A DNA stretch of 64,000 nucleotides from Membranipora membranacea. Taxonomy: Eukaryota > Bryozoa > Gymnolaemata > Cheilostomatida > Membraniporidae. Where the stretch lies: the NCBI GenBank assembly GCA_914767715.1, contig OU612068.1:30878001-30942000 (forward strand), read 5' to 3'. Every line of letters starts with the position of its first letter. Position 1 is the stretch's first letter. The notes below the pieces were generated by a model that was not told where the DNA came from, did not search any database, and saw only the letters and a program-made list of their open reading frames with translations. This document shows positions 41,095-56,200 of the stretch, piece by piece. The position numbers were made by a program, and so were the translations under genes.

Positions 41095-44000
41095 TCAATT
41101 TTGATACTGAGTCAGTCGCCTTGCCAACTGATTTGTCCTCAGCAGTGCCTCTCTCCTGTCAGATAAGCTCTTATTCCTGCTGTGTCCTCTTCTACCCTGT
41201 CTTGTATTTCTACACTCACCGCCACTCCTAGTGTTGGCTGCAGAAGTTTGAGGGTTTGAGCCACTAAGATTTTTTGTGGTTGGGTCATGCTGTTGGTTAT
41301 TATTCAGCTCCTCCATGTTGTCCCCCGCCCTGAGTTTCTCAGTGATGGCGTGTTTGTGTCCCTGTGCTGCTGAGTTATTAGCATTATGATCCTCGCTGTT
41401 AGTGTTAGACCTTGAGGCCGCCCTCTGCTGCAGTCTGCTGTGCAGACTTCCTAACTGCTGCTGATGTAGTTTGATGTTCTCTCTTGATGTCCTATCTTCT
41501 TCCTCTCCAGATGAATGCCTCGATTTGCTCTAAAATGTCAAAATCTCTGTGAACGGCATGTAACATAGTGCTCAGACAGCTCCAATGTGAGAATAATGTA
41601 ATGCCGATAACTCGCATCGGAGCCGTCTGAGAACTTAGAATACATATAACATAAACCTGGATTTGTGCTGAGTGTCATGATGTATGTATGATTCTTTTTT
41701 CCTTTGAAGCAAATTATTTGCCATATCAATGATAATACTGGTAGAGAGGAAAATATGTCGTGGACATAGGGTGATTTGATGGGAAAGGTAGTATTTCTAG
41801 TTGCAGTCATAGCCTAGGCAAACGGCAGTATGTGTAACAGCTTACTTTTCTTGTTCTGCGTGATTTCTTAAGCTGGGGTGGTTGGATATCTGCCGTTTCT
41901 GTGCTATCACTTCTGGTTCCATTTTTACCTTTAGCCTCAGGTGACCCCTCATATCTAAACTTAGACAGTTTGGGGCATCCTTCACCAAATGCCTTTAAAG
42001 CCTGCACAGTAAAATTATCACAGTACAAAATTGTTAGAAAGTTTATTTTATTCAGATGTATACATGCAAACAGCCAAGTCACAAGAAGAGAATGTTATGT
42101 AATGTTGTGACCAGTAGGCCAAGCCTGCATGTTTTCTATTGAACTTTTTTCCGTCCCATCAACTGATATTGATGGCCCACCTGAGCAGATATTTTGGTGT
42201 GGTTAAGCTCGATAAGCTCCAGATTTTTCAGACCCACAGATGTCATTGCCTCCACCACCTTTTTAGTGATGGGGATGGCTCGGTCAAGCTCTAGAATCTG
42301 TAAGTTCTGGCAGCACTCTGCTATCATTATCAGACCATTGGCTGTAACACCCTCACCTCCCAAACATACTACCTTTAAATCTGGCCATGTGCTGTAAATA
42401 AAATCAGTAGACATCAAAACGCTGTTATGTAAATGAATATTGAATTCGTTACCTAATAATATAGAGTTGTGTTGTCCCACATAGAGAGAGGACAGCCCTC
42501 ACTGTTAGTTATTGTAATGGAAACCTATACTAACCTGCCAATTACCCCACAACAGTCATCATCAAACTTATTAGGGTATTTACAGGGTACTAAAGGTGGT
42601 AGTAGTAATGTATCTATCATCTTACAGCCTGAGCCCAGTGCCGACAATGACTCTTGTCCTGTATAAAAAATACAGAATCTTTTGAGAATCAATTGAATCA
42701 TATTGGGCACAAATATCACATACATTGTCCTGCAATATATATCATGAACAAAAAATTCATATTTTTTTCATAAAATCTCGGCCATAGGATAAACAATCTT
42801 CTGGCAGATAAGGTCGCAATTCACCTGACAGTTGAAAGTGCTTTCTGCCAAATATCTTGATTCACTAGACATAGATAATGGTTACCTGCTGGGGAATGTG
42901 CAGACACGTAAGCAAGCCGTTGTAACCTAGGACAGAAAGATGCAATAGTCCACAATAAGCTGTCTGTAAATAGGTTACTGCAGCCGATTATACTAATCGT
43001 CACTACGCTTACATTGGACGCTTTCAAAACAGACTCCAAACCTGTAAAGACAAAGTCAAAGCATATCGAAACCCTTGAGATAAATATGCGAAGAAAGTGG
43101 TTCGATCGGTCCCTCGTAATTTACAGAATAATATAAGCCATACACTGACATATTAGGCATATTTTAACGAGAATTTTGTAGTACCTGTTTCGAGACTGCC
43201 TTCAGTTCCTTGCAGAAACTCTCCTATCGACTCTGATTTCCTTTTTCTGGGAGTTTTGAGACCCTGCAGTGTGATAGTTTTCACTTGGGTGGTCCATTGT
43301 GATATATTCTGCATGAACTTTGAACTGATACGTCGATCATTTATTTCTAGTTTTCTCCAGAGAGACGGTCTCCTAGCAACAACCTTCCACTGATGACACA
43401 CCTACCAGAGCAAGACACGGTTTATAAACAAACTTAGTGTCATAACATATATATATCAGTACAATTTAGAAATCGACCTGGTATATTCAGGAATTAAGTT
43501 TCTCAATCAATAAAGAAATATCTTGCAAATACAGTCAACAAAGCTTACCTCGGCAGCTCTCAAAAGATTGGCTACATCCAAATATGCAAATATTTTTTCC
43601 AGACACTCCTTACGCCGCAGTGTGCTGACAGTCTGAGTACCTAAGACCTTGGCCTGAGCTATGCCAGCTACATTGGGTGTTGTGGACAAGTTTGGTTTGA
43701 TATCCTAAAGAACATAATAGTGATAGATTTTTGGTCTTGTTCAGAAAAATTTCTGTTATAAGTCTGTAAAAATGCCACAATCAACTTGAAAATAGAATGC
43801 ATGTAGCCTTTAACTTGATATGATATGATTTTAATAAGCAGGAACATTCAAGTTGGCCGTATCAGAGTCTCTAATTACATACTTTCTCCTTGGTTTGTTT
43901 AGCAGTAGAAGGTTCTGGTGGATCCTCAGACTTTGATACTTCTGTGGTGGGTTTATCTTGTAAGTCAATCTGTGTAAGTGAAGGTGCTGTGACACCTGAG

Positions 44001-47000
44001 AATTCTGACTTATTTGATAATAGTTGGTCTCTGAAAAGAGAGAGGAGAGTACTCTTTTACAAGCAATTGTGACAGTTGATAGCTGCAGTATTTGAAATCT
44101 CTCCTACTCTCTTTTTGTGTCAGATGCTTTGATCAAAATCTTCAGATGATCAAAACTTTAATTCATACAAAGCGTATAGGCTTATGGGCCTATTTCTCTT
44201 ACATAAAACGAGTTCTGATAACCAGCCTGAGAATCATATGAGATATATTGTTTGGTAGTGCCATTTTGTACCATATCAAAGCCCCATTAATATTTTCTAT
44301 TTCAGGGCAAAAAAAAGGATCGATGCTAATCTTGCACAGGCCTAGTGATGACATTAATAATGCTTCAACAGAATACAAGTACTATTGGATTTTCTATGCA
44401 CTGCCTATTACGATTACGCAAACCTGTCTGTTTCTGGTTCCTGTGATATTATTGGCTCTAATACTATGGGTTTATCTTCTCTCGGAGTTGTTACACGAGG
44501 GGGTGATGGATAGCTTGTTTGTTTGCCTGTACTCGAAGGTTGTTTGCTCTTTCTCCAATCCAGTGGCCTTGGAGCTGATGGTATTGGTTTGTGTACAGGT
44601 TCATCTAGCGACGATCTTGTTTCGGACTTTTTCTCACCCTTTTCAGGGAAACAGTAGCTACATATACAGGTTTCTAAAACAAATAAGACCAGGGTAATGC
44701 ATAATGGTATGAATTTCAAGTCATTGCTAAATAATATTTATCATATGTCGAGCCGTGTGTTAAATTCAATTCTTTAGTCATCGTTCATATATAACATTTT
44801 GTTAATATCTTTGATATAGTTTCTTCAGTTCAAAAAAGTTTAGAGCCAAATCTATGAATTTTGTGGTGTATCGTTCTTTGATCAGTCTGGCTGGTACCGA
44901 AATCAGCCATGGTGCTGTGAGATTTTGCCTTATTCTTTCTGCTGTCCATGTTATCCGGCTCGAGGTCTGGAATACTCTTGTAATGTGATGACCTCTGCTT
45001 GATGGGTTCTGTCTCTGAGAGGAGGCGTGATGTCATTCCTCTACTTCCAACCGACAGCATGCTCTTTAAGTCTGCAAAAGAGTCAACTACTCACGGTTTC
45101 AATCTCATCCTACAAAACCTGTGAATATAGCAGATACTGCAGTGCATATGTCCAAAACTGTGATATCATAGAATATAAACAATGTGTAACAAGTGAAAGT
45201 AACTTGCAACTCCTTGCGCCTTGTCTCTAACCTCTTGATCTAAGCCTACCTCTTTTAGGTTCACATATTTTACACGAACGTTTCTGCGTCGGCTCTCCCT
45301 TTTGTTTGACAATATTATTTCCTTTTATTGGTATGTTGACAACGATCTCTTCATTATCAGCTCCTGCCTCCCCTCCGTTGTTTGGTTTCATCACATAGAA
45401 TACATTCATTCCATCCGTCACCAAGGTCCCTTCTGTAATAACAACAATAAAATAAACAAAGAGGAAATATAATCAAACAAACAAATTCAGGGCTGTCTAG
45501 CCTTTCACAAATCTATGACAACTCCGATATGTTTACCACATTTGTTGCCACAATGAAGTCATGTGACCACTGTCTATTGAATTGTGGGAAATCTAAAATG
45601 ACCAGTCTTTTGATTGATTGCCCTGAAACTGAGGAAATAAAATATTATTGTTCATCCAGAGACAATAGCTATCCATAGCATCTGGTTCAACTAAGAAATT
45701 GACATTTTATTTGAACACATTTATTTGCAGTCCATATCATTTCAATAGTGTATTTTTCTCCAAATTGTGCTGAAACAAAATGACCTAAGATTAGTTGGCC
45801 AGACCACAGACCTAGCAGCGAATAAAAATCCTGGAATACATAAATTCATTAATTATAGATAACAATTCTGTATTGAGGCTTGTAATCCTATTTTGAAGCA
45901 TACCAGGAATGTTCAGTGATCTTCTCTCTAGTTTATCGATGATACTCTCCGCCTTATCCTCATCTTCAGTCTGACTCAGGTCCTGATATCGATCTCTCAG
46001 CATCATACTCAAAGCCTGCATATAATGGTGATAGGATCAGTGATGTGGGTTGCAGTAAATAACAGATGGGCACATTTTACATCAAATAATATATCCAGCA
46101 AACGAGGTTAATAAATCCTCTAATAAATCACTAAACCCTGCTCCAATTTGGCCTTATGCTGACTGAGAGTGTAATGTAACCTTGCTCTGTTTGTGTTTGA
46201 CCCTAGTAGATGGCAGCATCTCCTGCCTGACACAGAAGGCTGTGTTACCATCCTCCTGGGTCTGTACTTCTAACTCGATATCCTGATACTGGGTGCTGGT
46301 CGATCTGACTTGTGAGGTGGAGACGGAAGCGTCTTGCCTACTCACTGACATAACTGTCGCTAGAGGAGCGACTGACACGGTTTTTGTTTGGGTTGGTTCT
46401 GTCTGCATCGATTCAGGCTCTGCCTGTAATGTAAAACATTTTGTATAAAGTTTTCTTGAGATAACTAAGATATGGTAAAAAATTACATGCTCATGATTTA
46501 GATGTGGAATTAGGGTATCTTTGGTGATAATGCAATTTGTCTACCCATGACAAGAAAGGAGAAAATTTGTGCATGAAAATGAAGTCCGTTGAGGTTATGA
46601 TGATTGTCTATGTGCAAACTAAAGGTCCTTGTGCGGATGATAAATATCATATATAGTGTTTATTCGATATAAAATAGTAAGGAAGCAGTAACGAGAAATT
46701 GATCTCACCTTTGTTGGGCTCATATTGAGATAACTCTTCGGTTCTGGCCTGCTCTCTGGTGTTGGCTGTACATCTGGTGTAGGAGGATACCAGTATCCTG
46801 GCCAGTAATAAGGGTAATAATTCGGCTGGTAGGTCTGGTACTGCCTGACATTTGGTATCTGATACTGCTGTGATATCGTGTTTGAGTACATCGGATAGTA
46901 ACTATTGTTTGTGTGGCCACTCTGTAGTTGCTGGTAAGGTAGGGTTGAGTGTAGAGTGGTTTCTGGCTCCCTGATGTCGGGCTCTTGAACACTGGCCATT

Positions 47001-49595
47001 TGATACCAATTCTGCGGTGGGTTGGATTCTTGGGGTGCGTTGGAGGGCACTAGAGAGTAAAATATCAAACAATTATTAATCATGCTGCAATGTTCTATCC
47101 AATGTATTTGATAGATCATGGTTTGTTCCTGTTATTCAAATGTTCAACTGCGCTACAAATCTCATAATATGAACAGAGCAAAGTAATGATATATCAGGTC
47201 CAACATTTGATCAGATATACTTTATGGACGTTATCCGAGCACAACACTGTAAAGTGATTTTTAATTTTTGTTCGTTTATTGTGTTATATCTTACCTTCTT
47301 GGAAAAGTGCCGTTGGGTTTGAGCCTGAGTTTTGAGAATGAGCTGCTGATGATTTGTTTGCTGCCGATACGCTGCCAAGCTGAATCATCTGACCGAGAGG
47401 TACCACAGACATCCCATTCAGTGATTTCATAGCTGACTGATTTGGGGTAATCTTGCCTGTAGTACTACCGCTGCGTCTTAGAGCTCTGCAAATGATAATA
47501 GTTTAGAACAATACAATAGACCACTTTGCTGGTTATTCTCATACATTTATGTCGGTTGAGTGCTGCAGAGCCACATTGATAAACTGACCTGTTATCAATC
47601 GAATTGCGGTGATTTGTTCTACTGCCAGAAGAAGAGGTTCTGCGGTCCGCTTGATCACAACTGCGTTTTTCTTGTCCAGATGCCATCCTGCTCTTGCACC
47701 TACAAGTTTGGTTATTACAATGAAGGGAGGATGGTCTATCTATGTAAATCTAACTGAAATAGTCAATTTCTGATTAGCAGATTTTCTTTGGGGCTTAGCT
47801 GCATAACATGACAGTTATTAATGAAGCTAAGAGATTTGTATGTTATCAGACAGTGAATGAGGTTATCATGTCATCTCATTTGCTCTTGAAAAACCAACTC
47901 TTGAGATGGCTTGCTAGTAACTGGTAAATCGATGGTCGTTCATTCCTGAGTGAGCGAGGCCTGCCAGAGGTCTCGTGACCAGATTGCTCACTGCTTGATT
48001 GAACTATATAGATCCTCTTATGGGTGATTTTGGAACAATTTTACATAATTGACTGAACGAAAGAGTGAGGATTTTATGTGGAGTGGTTTCAATGTTTTGG
48101 CTCAAGAAGCCTCACTGAATATTTCAATAACCTGATCAGACAGTTGGTTGATTCTTAATGGTGAATATGCTCACATACAGGCTTTTTTCATAAATACGGA
48201 ATTATTCTCTGCCTTGCAAGATAACACCTACCTGGTGACATCAAGACCCTCTACTGCCTTCATTATCTCCATACCAATATTCTGTGTGTATTCCATTAGT
48301 TTTGTTATTGATTTCGGTTTGAAGTTTTTGGTGAGGACAATTTTCTTTTTCATTTTGAAAAGCTTTGCTTTATTCTCTTGTTGGGAGTTTATATCTGTTG
48401 TTAGAATAAATACAACTATATTAACTAGTAGGAACTACTCATATCTATTTTGAGCCTATACCCTCAGCAGCGAGAATTCTCCCTGCACTCAGGAAGTAAA
48501 GTATTCACAGGTGGAAAAGTTCCCCATTTCGCACAGGACTGGTATGGCTAAAAATTTAGCGCTAGCTAACATTAAGTAATCCTCTAACTTTTACTTCTGC
48601 GGGGTATTTCCTAGTCCTGGTGGCTGGCCTCAGTTTATCATAACAATGAGTAACTCCTTGGTCATGATTATAAGAGAATTGATGTTTTTTTCCAGCATAT
48701 CAGCTCAATCTAATACATAAAATAGAAGGTATGTTAGAGTAATTACCTCCACATTGTTGGATATATCCATCGATGAGCATTATTAGTAACTCTGTAGCGT
48801 TCAGAGCAGACTGGGCGTCCTCAGTCTTGATTTCCTGACAGGGACAAGCAGGTGGAGGCTGATTTGGTTGGGGACATGGCTGTGAGTCATACCCAGGTCG
48901 GGTATGAGGCTGCTTAGTACATGGCGGAGGCTGCTGAGCACAATACTCATTCTGTGGAGGGCAAGGTTGTACTGGGTGAAAGTATGGTTGATTTTGGTCT
49001 GGATAGACAAGGGCAGAGTAAAGAGACGGGGGACACGAATACCAGTTTGTGTTCTGTACAGGAGGGTTGACCGCGGGCTGTTGGGCTGGTTGTGTCTGAT
49101 AAACGGACTGCCTTACTCCTTGTGGTTGTTGTGTATCATAACTTAATGTTGGCACACTATGAAATATAGGATACTGTGTTTGAGGATTGTAATGACGAGA
49201 TTCTGTGGCAAGTCTCTCAGATCTGGCGGGTATTAGCTGAACTGAAAAAAATATGATACGAAGATTTATATTTTTTGCAAGTATATGGGTTACATCCTGT
49301 GATGGTGCTCTGTATTCATTATTATTATATATTTTCATTTCCATAAAGGATCAAGCATTTTGCTCCTGTTTTTTTCTCTTGAGATCATAGAGTCACAATG
49401 TTTCTTTACAATAGTGCACGCAGCAAACTTGTTGGAGTAGCGTAAATACCTGGGGATAGGTTATTTCTCTCTGTCTCAACAGAGTTCCTGTACTCATTGA
49501 AAAGCTTAGTTGTGGCATCGAGTCGCTCAACGACTTCGCCATAAATGTTTTCGATTTCCCTAAACTTGAGCTCTGACTCGGTCATTATTGAACAA
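41095..49595 (-). CDS. FBXO41: FBXO41-like F-box/LRR protein, C-terminal part
   Basis: Nineteen exons: 49450-49595, 48747-49241, 48232-48394, 47589-47699, 47295-47485, 46709-47049, 46181-46423, 45904-46015, 45250-45432, 44898-45071, 44424-44673, 43883-44030, 43549-43704, 43185-43401, 42886-43041, 42535-42658, 42181-42391, 41846-42001 and 41095-41529. The donor at 44897 (GTACCA) is the weakest. The F-box is KIFAYLDVANLLRAAE|VCHQWKVVARRPSLW (human FBXO41 IFTYLDTRTLLHAAEVCRDW). The rest follows FBXO41: WTTQVKTITLQGLK, GSLETGLESVLKA, LSALGSGCKMI, ILELDRAIPITKKV and ALKAFGEGCPKL. The F-box recruits substrates to an SCF ubiquitin ligase; LRRs bind the target. Before it lie Pro/Gln/Tyr-rich exons and CxxC pairs (SCKIC, CICSYC). 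A Met at 49585 could start a separate 1,333-residue protein, but the exon also joins in phase to 50261. Confidence 0.85.
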
Positions 49596-50260
49596 CTGAT
49601 GTTTTATTGTGTGATGTTACGTGCTGTTGTTACCGCTGAAATGAGAGAGAAGAGGAATTTATGTGTATGTTATAATGTTAAACTCTGCACACCCATGAGA
49701 AGCTAATAATAGGGCAGGTAGGCAGGTAGTCATAGCATATTGTGAGTATGGTAAGTCGCGTACTCTCGACAGAAAAGAGGACAACTACCCTACTACCACA
49801 TGACCAAGGGCGCTTCTCAAACACCGTAATACAGCTAGATTTTATCTAATCGGTAGGACTTTTATCATGAATGTTTCATATGAGCGGAGTTTCTGCATTG
49901 ACTGTGTTGATCCAAAGAGACATCAAACATTTAGTTGCTCTGCATGCTTTGAGACGTTTCAGCTATGATGTAGAGTACAGCTGAGCACAACGATCAGTAT
50001 ATCAAAGTATTACATTGATTAGCTTACCATGAGACCGTGTCTTCTGTCCTCATCTTGATGTTATAAAAATGTCAACACTTTACTACTGTGACGGTAGTCG
50101 CGCCATTGTTGACCTGAGGAAATCCCTACAATGTACAAATCATAACGAGATGTGTATATTACAGAACTCTCTGCCCAAAGAGGCAATTAATCAATGAATT
50201 GTTGTGTACCAAGATTGATAGTGATGTTTTGAGTATTATTGTAATGTTGATCTCTCTTAC

Positions 50261-53200
50261 ATGATAAGTGGTAGAGTATTGTCATTTGAATTAGAGGTTC
50301 TGCCATCTAGTCTCGTTTCCAGCTCCATGATAGCATGTCTTAGTAATGATATTTTCTGTCTGAGCTCTTCTCTCCTGTTTTGTCTATGAGGGCTACTCTG
50401 ACCTGTGAATCAAAGTGTAACTTTAACTAGGATTATGTCATGCATAATGCATAGTCGGGGTTTATAGAAAAGCCCTTCATTGAAACAATGAACTCCCTCG
50501 TGGAGAGGAAGTTCATTGATTGAAACGTCTTCTCAAACCACAATTAGTTTGCTGATTCGAATGCACCTATTATTGTTGTAGGAAGTTTCAGAGTGTCATA
50601 TTCACCCAGTATACTATTTCGCGGAGATCTACTGTCAAGCGTTAGGGAAGGTATGTGTGTGGGTAAAGTACTCCTTCTGTGACTCCAGTCTCCTATAATT
50701 CTATCCATCCTGTCCCTCACATCTGGAGACATGTGGTGAGATGATGTCCTGTTAACAGATAGCACTACTTGGCTTCCAGCTTTGTTCAGCTCCACGGATG
50801 ACTGCTCGCTGTGTACACTTGCTGAGGTCTGCTGTGGCTACAATAATAAAATTCCTCTTTTTTTTCGACACTATTTGGAACACATTCCGCTACTGTAATG
50901 AAATAGACTGCGAAAAAAAGTGTAAAAAAATGTAGGGACCGACAAATCAATAGATTATTTATCATTGTTAGGAGCTATTATCTTTTTAAGCATGGGCACA
51001 CAACTTAGAGTCCTTCACTAGATCAATCATCAGAATGTAATATGCTTACTTCGACTTTAGATCCAGCTCTGCTGTCAAACTGTCTCACCAGCTGATTCAT
51101 ATTTTCCATCATCTCTGCCATGGTCTGTTGCTGATTCTGTAGTACCTGAAGCTTGGACATGATAGTTTGCTGTTCTGATGTTATATCAAAGTCTTGTCTA
51201 AAAAAAAATCATTGTTTCTTTTAGCAGTGAAAAGTAAATGGTGCAACGGTAGTAAAGGGTGAAATAAGAGTATCGATCTGAGGTGACAACTGCATACAAC
51301 ATCATAACATATTCACGCACGTAAATCTAGGAATTGTCTCATTATGTTAACTTGACTTACTCATTTTCCTGTTCTGATGTGACTGAATCTGTAGTTGTTG
51401 TTTTGACTCCTGATGGAGGGTTGATCTGATTCTCTACATCCCCTGATTTCTCTTTCACCACTAAGTCCCTCAGAACTTTCAGTAAAGTAGACCTCTTACT
51501 GTGTTCACTGAGAACTGTCTTAACCTTGCAAACCAAGTCATCTGTCTCCTGAAAAATATAAACGTTTTTTGTTGTCTAGGTTGTAATTTCATTTCTTTTT
51601 ACAAGATTGAGCAGCTTCATGGGCAAATTACGAGGGAAAATACCATTCTTAACAGCATTCAACAGCAGTCCTTCATTTTTTCTCTCCATAATTTCGCTCA
51701 GTCATCCTCTATTCTTGAAATGTGGGGAACCACTGACCTGAGAGTTGCTCTCCTCGATTGTAACTGCTGGCTCTACGGTTGATCTCTTCTGAGGTACTCC
51801 GTGTTCTGATCTGATTCTCTCTACTTGTTCTCTGTGTTCTCTTCTCAACTTGTCAATCTGAAGTCATCACATACATGTAGATATATATTGATGTCAGCGT
51901 GATTGTGATGAGGTACTGTTACATTATAGCTGTGGTCAGTGTTGTTACAATAAACTCTCAGCTGTAAATTTCTAGATTTTATCGACCTGAGAAGTGATCC
52001 CCAGCACAAATTGTGTCCAAATCCTTTAATATTTTAATAATTATAAGCGCAATCTGACTATGTGTGAGCTGCTGAGAATGTATTCAAGCTTACCAGATTT
52101 TCATTGCTTGGCTCTGTTTCCTGTGTCCCCCTTCTGGAGCCGTCTAAAATAATCAAACAGACAGGCTAAATGTTGGATGAGAGAAGAACCATTAGAAACA
52201 AACCTAACTTAACCTCTCCAAAACATATAGTTAGAATTACTACCAATAAATAGATTCAAGCTACCAAGTACAACCATACTCACATAGGCTATCTCTGGCC
52301 TGACTGTTATGTCTGCTGCTGAGTACTACAGGTCTTTTAGCTGAATAAACATTCTGAGAATATCTCATCACTGCCTGATTTGTCTCACTTGATATTCTTA
52401 CCACTTTTACTAAAATTATACATAAATTAGTTTATACCATAAACATTATATATACTTATTTATATGTTAATATTATATATTTATTATTTATATATTTATA
52501 TATCATCTATATGTTTAATGTTTAGACATTATCAGTAAGAGATGTGTTTTAACCTGAGATGGCTCACCACCCTGGGCTAGTTTTATGATATATTCATTTA
52601 TAGTTCCATCGGGTTGAGCCCACAAGCTTTTGCCCCAGTCTATCAGCCTCAAGCAAGTACTTTGTCTGATGCTGTCACAATATTCATGGAGCCATAATGA
52701 TTTAATGTACATGAGATTTTGCAGGTACCTGGTTTGAGTTTTCTTGTCTGATAAAGGTCGAGTTGTTCTATTGCCTTGGGTTTGGGCTTCTGAAGCTCAA
52801 AGATCTTCAAAGGTTTTGACTGATCGAAATGATTATGGTTATGATAGAGAATAACAACCATGTGTTCCGCCCTTCTAGAAGGAGCTTTTATCGCCTTTAG
52901 TGGTGTCAGAACATAGAGCTCTTCTTTCACAATAAAAATCTATCAAAAAATCATTCATGAATAATCATATACAATAAAATCACAGTCTGTAGGCCGAAGG
53001 GAAATATGTTGTCAATATCTACAAAAGATGCATAAGAATGTTAGACTGCCCCCGCAGATACATCCATTAAGACTGCCCCTGATTTGAAATTTTAAGACTT
53101 GCAACTCCAAATCAGTGGCAGTCTCATTTGACGCATCTGGACCATTAATTATCTCAGCATAACCGTAACCACAACCAAGAGGGATATTACTACTCACCTT

Positions 53201-56200
53201 TTCATGCCGAAGTCTCATAAGTACTCTCCCAAATGCTGAGCCGATTCTGGCTCTCTGTAGTGTAAGTGAAGAAGCATTCACAAGGGTTATATTTGGTCTC
53301 TGAATATTCTCTGACTTTATTGTATTTGCTGAACTGACTTTGAAATGGAAAGTCTGCCTCACAGGATACTGCAGTGTTTGATTGACCCTGACCTCAGACA
53401 CGGGTAGTGGACGATTGTCTGACAGTAACTCAATACTGTCTTTTGGCGTCGTCGATCTGTTTCGAGAGTCTGTCAAAATGAAACATGAAGAGTGAACAAG
53501 CATATCCATAGACTTTTATGAGCAAAACTATTTTCTGATATTTTGATAATTATTGCAGTTTGTCCCCCTCCTGCCATAAGGTCACTACTCACTACATGGT
53601 GATGCCTCATTATATAATGTTATGGTATACCATTCTCGATCCACAAATTTAAACGCACAATCAGGTGAAATCAAAATCAAATCTCAAGTAATATTTCAGT
53701 CACCTGGTGGAGGTGTATCTATGACTTCTCTGTCTATGGACCATCTGACAGTCTTTGGAGGAGCCGTGTTGGTGGTCTCAGCACTGTTTATAGTTTCGGT
53801 CGGTGTCGTGACATACAGTCTCTCCCAGCTGACAGTCCCCTGTGATTGGTCGTAAGTGGGTAATGAGAGGTCTGTCGGTGTGAACCTCACATCTTGGGCT
53901 GAAAACGTTAATTAAGTGAAATAGTCACTGTCTTAGAGATGATGTTGAAGTTTGATCAAACTGATGGGATATATTTATAAAAATAAATGTATTTCAACAA
54001 CCTGAATAAGACATTCAACTGTCATCTAGGTTTTGTAGGGCTTGGCGTGACCCATCAGTGTTACATAATGACATATATAAGACCTTTACCTGCATAGTCT
54101 GGAGGACTCAGACTAGTTGTTAGATACGCCTCTTCTTGTGCTGTATGGTATGGTATGTAAGTCTCAAGGCTCGGTGGTCCTGAACCTTGCCTTTCTCTTA
54201 GTAAAAAAACATTAGGTTGTGTATTAAACATGTTATAAATGAAAAGCTGCTTCTAATAATAACGATAGACAATAATAACAGTCGATACACATCACTCCGT
54301 TTGACTTAATTCATACCTAGATTGGTTATCTCTGATTGCTGGTTGTATCGTTGGGAGTGATCCCCCTCTTGCTGATTCTCTTCGTGCCCCTTCATAAAGA
54401 TGCCTGATAGTTGGATAGTTCTGCAGGATGGCGGTAGCTAAGTTTGGCGGGAGTAGCCTGGCTCCATTGGCTCTTCTCATATCACCATTCAGTAAACCAG
54501 TCTGATTGTTTACCTGCAATATGTGCATGATGAATATACGGGTTCATCTGTGATTTTACGCTACCACGTGGTTTGCTCTGACAAATATAGACATGTACTA
54601 GTAAAGTATAGATGTGCAGTCAGTAGAATGATTAATTACCAGACTTACTCCTCGTTGGCCCCTCCTAGGATTCCTCTCTGGAGTTGTATCAGCGGGCACC
54701 TGCCATCGGAATGAGTTCTGCACATTGTCATTGGTCCTAAAACAAAGACATGGTAAGATAAGTTCTGTGTAACATGGAACCAGTTTGATTGGTCCCGGTA
54801 ATTTAACTGGTCACAAGAAGTTATCATGTTATGTTACCTATATAGAGGGATTATGGGTGACCACGACTCAAAGTCAGGTTGAATATGAGAGGCGTAGTCC
54901 GCCGAGTTAGCTCTGGTTGTAACTTCACTATTCAGTGGTGTTCTCTACAAAAAAATAAGACCACACTACATCTGCAGATCTACAAACACTGTGTGTTCGA
55001 TTGACCATTATTGTCCCTAAACCGTAAACAGTTGGCCTCATTTTTGTGTGAAAACTGTGATTGTGATTGAATTTGTGTGGAATTTTTTGGCAGATGGTAG
55101 GCAACTCTACCAAGAATAGATCAAACAATAACTGAGATGACATGACTAAAAGCCTCATGTCAGTCGCTGCTAGAAGCTGTCGACCATCACTAAAACACTA
55201 AATCCACTTGCGCATCATTGGAAGATCAAGCAGGGAGTTTGGGAGAAACTCTCTGATTCAAAGGAAACCAAAGACATCAATAAAATTACAACTTTCTATA
55301 GATTACTGGTGCCAAGTAGTTAAAGACAAGTCTTAAACTCCTTGCTGGTGCTAACCATGATATGAGGGAGAGAGTAGTAGTGATTTTGTCTCGTGTGTTG
55401 CACAGCTGGGTGGGGTTGATGTAATGATAATGGAATCACATTGATATGTCCTTCTGCTGTCCTGATAGGGATTAACATCTGATCATCTCCATGTGGTACG
55501 ACATTGGCTGTCAGTCGACCAGGGATCATCTGTGATGACATTATTACTAGGTTAAATCTTACACACTGGTAGCTGATGGTAATACTACATCATTACAATA
55601 CAAGAATGAGTACACATATCATTCATAAGTTTTGTCAAAATATGTTCCACCATGCTAATATGTATGTATGTGCACACAAACCTCGTGAGGAGGGATAAGA
55701 TCTGTTATGTGATCCATGTGAAAAGGGTTACTTCTGTCTATTGGTTCTACTGCTTCTTCAGGTCTGCTCAGCGCTGTAGATCTGTACAAGAAAATATTAG
55801 GATGACAGAGGATAGTTCTTCTATCATTACATGCTGATTGTTGTTGCACATAACATAGTTATTAGATGAGAGAAACGATACTAAACAATCTACCTTGTGT
55901 GAGTGAATCTTCCCGGCCTCCTATTGTGCGCTTGCTGGTTCAGGTGACTCAGAAGCTCATAATAAGCAAGAGATGATGACTTATTATTTATTTCTGGAAG
56001 ATCCTGTGATTGGTCGATTCGCTCTGCTGAATCTTCCACCCCAGCATCTAATCCTCCTGACAGATTTGTTTGCGCCTGAGAAATGAATATTATTAAAAGC
56101 AAGGGTGAGTTGTGTGTTCATTAAAATGAAGAGGACAACTCCTTTAAAATCTATTTCACATGACTTCCTCAAATCAAAGAGTCCCCCCCTAACCTGCTCA

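Noticed and set aside
44248-44697. 149-codon plus-strand frame with hydrophobic stretches
   Set aside because: It is antisense to exon 44424-44673 of the F-box gene, whose phases fit on both sides.
52515-52712. Protein-like frame after exon 52729-52939 (SLWLHEYCDSIRQ)
   Set aside because: The donor at 52728 joins in phase to 52409, while this frame has no phase-compatible way in or out; treated as intron.
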